Positions 4,288-6,010 of a DNA stretch of 6,010 bases are shown here, piece after piece. Below the pieces are notes generated by a model. It ran no database searches, was not told the DNA's origin, and saw only the letters and a list, made by a program, of their open reading frames with translations. The first letter of the stretch is position 1. Every line of letters starts with the position of its first letter. Both the position numbers and the translations under genes were made by a program. This DNA comes from JBEKZQ01 sp049509675 (lineage in GTDB: Bacteria; Planctomycetota; Planctomycetia; Pirellulales; Thermoguttaceae). The stretch covers positions 1 through 6,010 of the forward strand of contig JBEKZQ010000396.1 in NCBI GenBank assembly GCA_049509675.1, in the 5' to 3' direction.

Positions 4288-6010
4288 ATGTCCTGGCCCA
4301 CTTCCAGCGATTACCGCGAGGCCGTGCAGCACCTCGACCGCCGCGCTGCGGATGAGGAACTGCGCAGCGGGCGGCCCAGCGGCGGGCCCGGCCGTCCCTA
4401 CGTCTGGGGCGGCGGCTTTGCCGACGTCTACCGCGTCGAATGTCCCTCCGACAACACCTGGGCCTTGAAGTGCTTCACCAAAAAGGTCGCCGCACGGCAC
4501 GACCGTTACCGCGGCATCGACGCCAAGCTCAAGGAAGCCAGTCTGCCGTTCACCGTCGAATTCAAGTACATCGAGCGGGGCATCCTGATCCCTCGACTGG
4601 AGAACCAGTGGTTTCCCGTGGTCAAGATGCAGTGGGTCGAGGGGCAGACGCTCGACAATGGGCAGATACAGCGGGTCGAGGGGCAGACCCTCGACCGTTT
4701 CGTCGAGGACTCGCTGGAAAAGCCGCGCATGCTCCGACAACTGCTCGACCTCTGGCCGAAGCTGGCCGCGCGGCTCCGCGGCGCCGGTATCGCCCATGCC
4801 GACCTCCAGCACGGCAATGTCCTTTTGGTCCCCGCCGCCAACGGCAAACTGGCCTTGCGATTGGTCGATTACGACGGCATGTGGGTGCCGCAACTTGCGG
4901 GCATGCCGTCCGGCGAGCTGGGGCACCCGGCATACCAGCACCCGCGGCGGCTCCGCGAGGGCGCGTACAACCGCGACGTGGACCGCTTCTCGCACCTGGT
5001 AATCGACTGCGCGGTCCGCTGCCTGCTTGCCGGCGGCCCCAAGCTATGGCAAGACTTCCACGGTGGCGACGACAAGCTGCTCTTCGCGCAAGGCGATTTT
5101 GCCGAGCCGCGGCAGTCGCAGCTCTTCCGCACCCTCTGGCAGTCGCCGGACATGGGCGCCCGGGCCATGCTCGGGCGGCTGATCCTGGCTTGCGGCCAAC
5201 CGCTCGATGAGGCGCCGTGGTTGGACGAAGTGGTTGTCAACGGGCGCGTGCGGGCGTTGACCAGGAAAGAGGAGGGCCAGGTTGCCGAAGTCCTCGCCGT
5301 CGGGAAAGCCTCGGCGGCAACGCTTTCCCCTCTCTCGCCGGCAGAGGGCGGCGCCGCGCCGATAACCCAGTCTCCACCGCTGCCGCTTGAGACGCCCGTG
5401 CTCGCCACGATCGTCACCCGCCCGGCGACCGCCACGGGGACCGTGCCGGCAACCCCGCCGTTGCATAGTCGCCTCCGCGCCGCGGGGAAATCGCTCTTGC
5501 GCGGCTTTGCCGCCGCCGCCAACGGGTTCGACGGACTTCTCCGCCGTCTCGTCGGCGAGGAAAACAACATTCTCCGCTATTTTCTCTGGGCCGCACTTCC
5601 ACTGCTGCTTCTCGCGGCGGGCTGGCTCGCGGCGAGCACCTTCCGGCAGACGCCGTCCGCGCCGGCGGCCACCAAGAAGTCTCCCGGCGCGCCTTTCGTC
5701 GTCACCGTCACGCGGCCAATCCCTGCCCCTGCCCCTGCCCCTGTAACATCGCCGGGCAAGGAAATCGTGATCGACCTGGGCGGCGGCGTGAAGTTGGAGA
5801 TGGCGCTGATTCCGGCGGGCGAGTTCCTGATGGGCTCGCCCAATTCGGACAACAACGCCGGAGGTGATGAGAAACCGCAGCACCGGGTGCGGATCACTCG
5901 GCCGTTCTACCTGGGCAAGCACCTGGTGACGCAGGAGCAGTGGCAGGCGGTGATGGGCAGCAACCCAAGCTACTTCAATGGTCCGAAAAACGCGGTGGAG
6001 ACGGTCAGTT
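4288..6010 (+). CDS. Membrane-anchored protein kinase-FGE/sulfatase-modifying-domain fusion (3' truncated by window)
   Basis: The frame is open from ATG 4288 to the window end, giving 574 visible residues. GGGAG (4278-4282) lies five bases ahead of the start. Residues 38-320 form a divergent kinase domain: Gly-rich loop GGGFADVY (41-48), ATP lysine Lys61 in WALKCF, hinge-proximal KMQWVEG (113-119), catalytic loop HADLQHGN (His170, Asp172, Asn177) and metal motif LVDYDG (Asp194 and/or Asp196). Residues 330-430 are a Pro/Ala/Thr-rich linker ending in an Arg/Lys-rich segment. Residues 431-449 form one membrane span, followed by a PAPAPAP linker (479-485). From about 500 an FGE/SUMF1-like domain begins: LEMALIPAGEFLMGS (503-517), DEKPQHRVRI (527-536), FYLGKHLVTQEQW and MGSNPSYF; the rest lies outside the window. 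The basic segment before the span predicts a cytoplasmic kinase and an external FGE-like domain. The kinase resembles YegI-like kinases of VWA/PP2C triads. Whether the FGE-like part is an enzyme or only a binding fold cannot be decided. A 13-residue internal duplication lies at 117-142. Confidence 0.85.
   Translation, partial: MSWPTSSDYREAVQHLDRRAADEELRSGRPSGGPGRPYVWGGGFADVYRVECPSDNTWALKCFTKKVAARHDRYRGIDAKLKEASLPFTVEFKYIERGILIPRLENQWFPVVKMQWVEGQTLDNGQIQRVEGQTLDRFVEDSLEKPRMLRQLLDLWPKLAARLRGAGIAHADLQHGNVLLVPAANGKLALRLVDYDGMWVPQLAGMPSGELGHPAYQHPRRLREGAYNRDVDRFSHLVIDCAVRCLLAGGPKLWQDFHGGDDKLLFAQGDFAEPRQSQLFRTLWQSPDMGARAMLGRLILACGQPLDEAPWLDEVVVNGRVRALTRKEEGQVAEVLAVGKASAATLSPLSPAEGGAAPITQSPPLPLETPVLATIVTRPATATGTVPATPPLHSRLRAAGKSLLRGFAAAANGFDGLLRRLVGEENNILRYFLWAALPLLLLAAGWLAASTFRQTPSAPAATKKSPGAPFVVTVTRPIPAPAPAPVTSPGKEIVIDLGGGVKLEMALIPAGEFLMGSPNSDNNAGGDEKPQHRVRITRPFYLGKHLVTQEQWQAVMGSNPSYFNGPKNAVETVS
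4634..4695 (+). repeat. 39-bp in-frame tandem duplication within the kinase gene
   Basis: A 23-base segment at 4634-4656 recurs at 4673-4695 with one mismatch (G at 4650, C at 4689), a period of 39 bases. At the protein level VEGQTLD occurs at residues 117-123 and again at 130-136, separated by NGQIQR. The unit adds 13 residues directly after the beta5/hinge region of the kinase and keeps the frame. A third short match, GGGCAGA at 4660-4666, lies in the spacer. Confidence 0.85.
5722..5743 (+). repeat. CCTGCC hexanucleotide tract encoding a Pro-Ala linker
   Basis: Three full CCTGCC units plus a partial fourth encode PAPAPAP (residues 479-485) between the membrane span and the FGE-like domain. 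Because the unit is six bases, slippage would change linker length without breaking the frame. Confidence 0.8.

Noticed and set aside
3311..4468. 385-codon open frame on the + strand
   Set aside because: It is out of frame with the VWA, PP2C and kinase genes and spans all their boundaries. Its composition is dominated by Arg, Gly and Pro.
4204..4995. 263-codon open frame on the - strand
   Set aside because: It is antisense to the kinase domain, where the + strand shows ordered kinase motifs.

Overview
The window is GC-rich (roughly two-thirds G+C by eye), with all recognisable genes on the + strand. The content suggests a planctomycete (Pirellulales-like) bacterium: a Tad-type VWA protein, a protein kinase fused to a formylglycine-generating-enzyme (FGE)-like domain, and a VWA/PP2C/kinase gene set of a type I associate with large planctomycete genomes. 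This assignment is inference from family recognition and was not tested by any search.

Layout. (1) Positions 1-510 hold the C-terminal part of a VWA-domain protein of the TadE/TadG-associated type, whose start lies outside the window. (2) Positions 566-2334 hold a two-gene ABC-2 exporter module: an ATPase (566-1339) whose stop overlaps the start of its permease (1336-2334) in a GTGA arrangement, with a clear GGAGG ribosome site. (3) Positions 2332-2511 hold a non-coding, 180-bp element with 17-bp perfect terminal inverted repeats and further nested inverted segments. It begins on the permease stop codon. A short degenerate half-copy of its inner motif sits on the stop codon of the first gene (508-525). 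(4) Positions 2512-2663 hold a leader with a weak candidate promoter and a small hairpin. (5) Positions 2664-6010 hold a tight three-gene cluster: a VWA protein (2664-3476), a PP2C-like phosphatase (3492-4223), and a membrane-anchored kinase-FGE fusion (4288 to beyond the window end).

How the genes fit together. The last three genes form a VWA-phosphatase-kinase triad of the kind known from E. coli yegL/yegK/yegI and from tellurite-resistance-associated TerY systems. The likely logic is reversible protein phosphorylation: the kinase and phosphatase act oppositely, and the VWA protein serves as a metal-dependent scaffold or substrate. Here the kinase carries a single membrane span and an FGE/C-type-lectin-fold domain predicted to lie outside the cytoplasm, so the triad may carry signals across the membrane. 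The kinase also contains a 39-bp in-frame tandem duplication next to its predicted hinge. The ABC module is probably a separate transcription unit, and the repeat element divides the two blocks.
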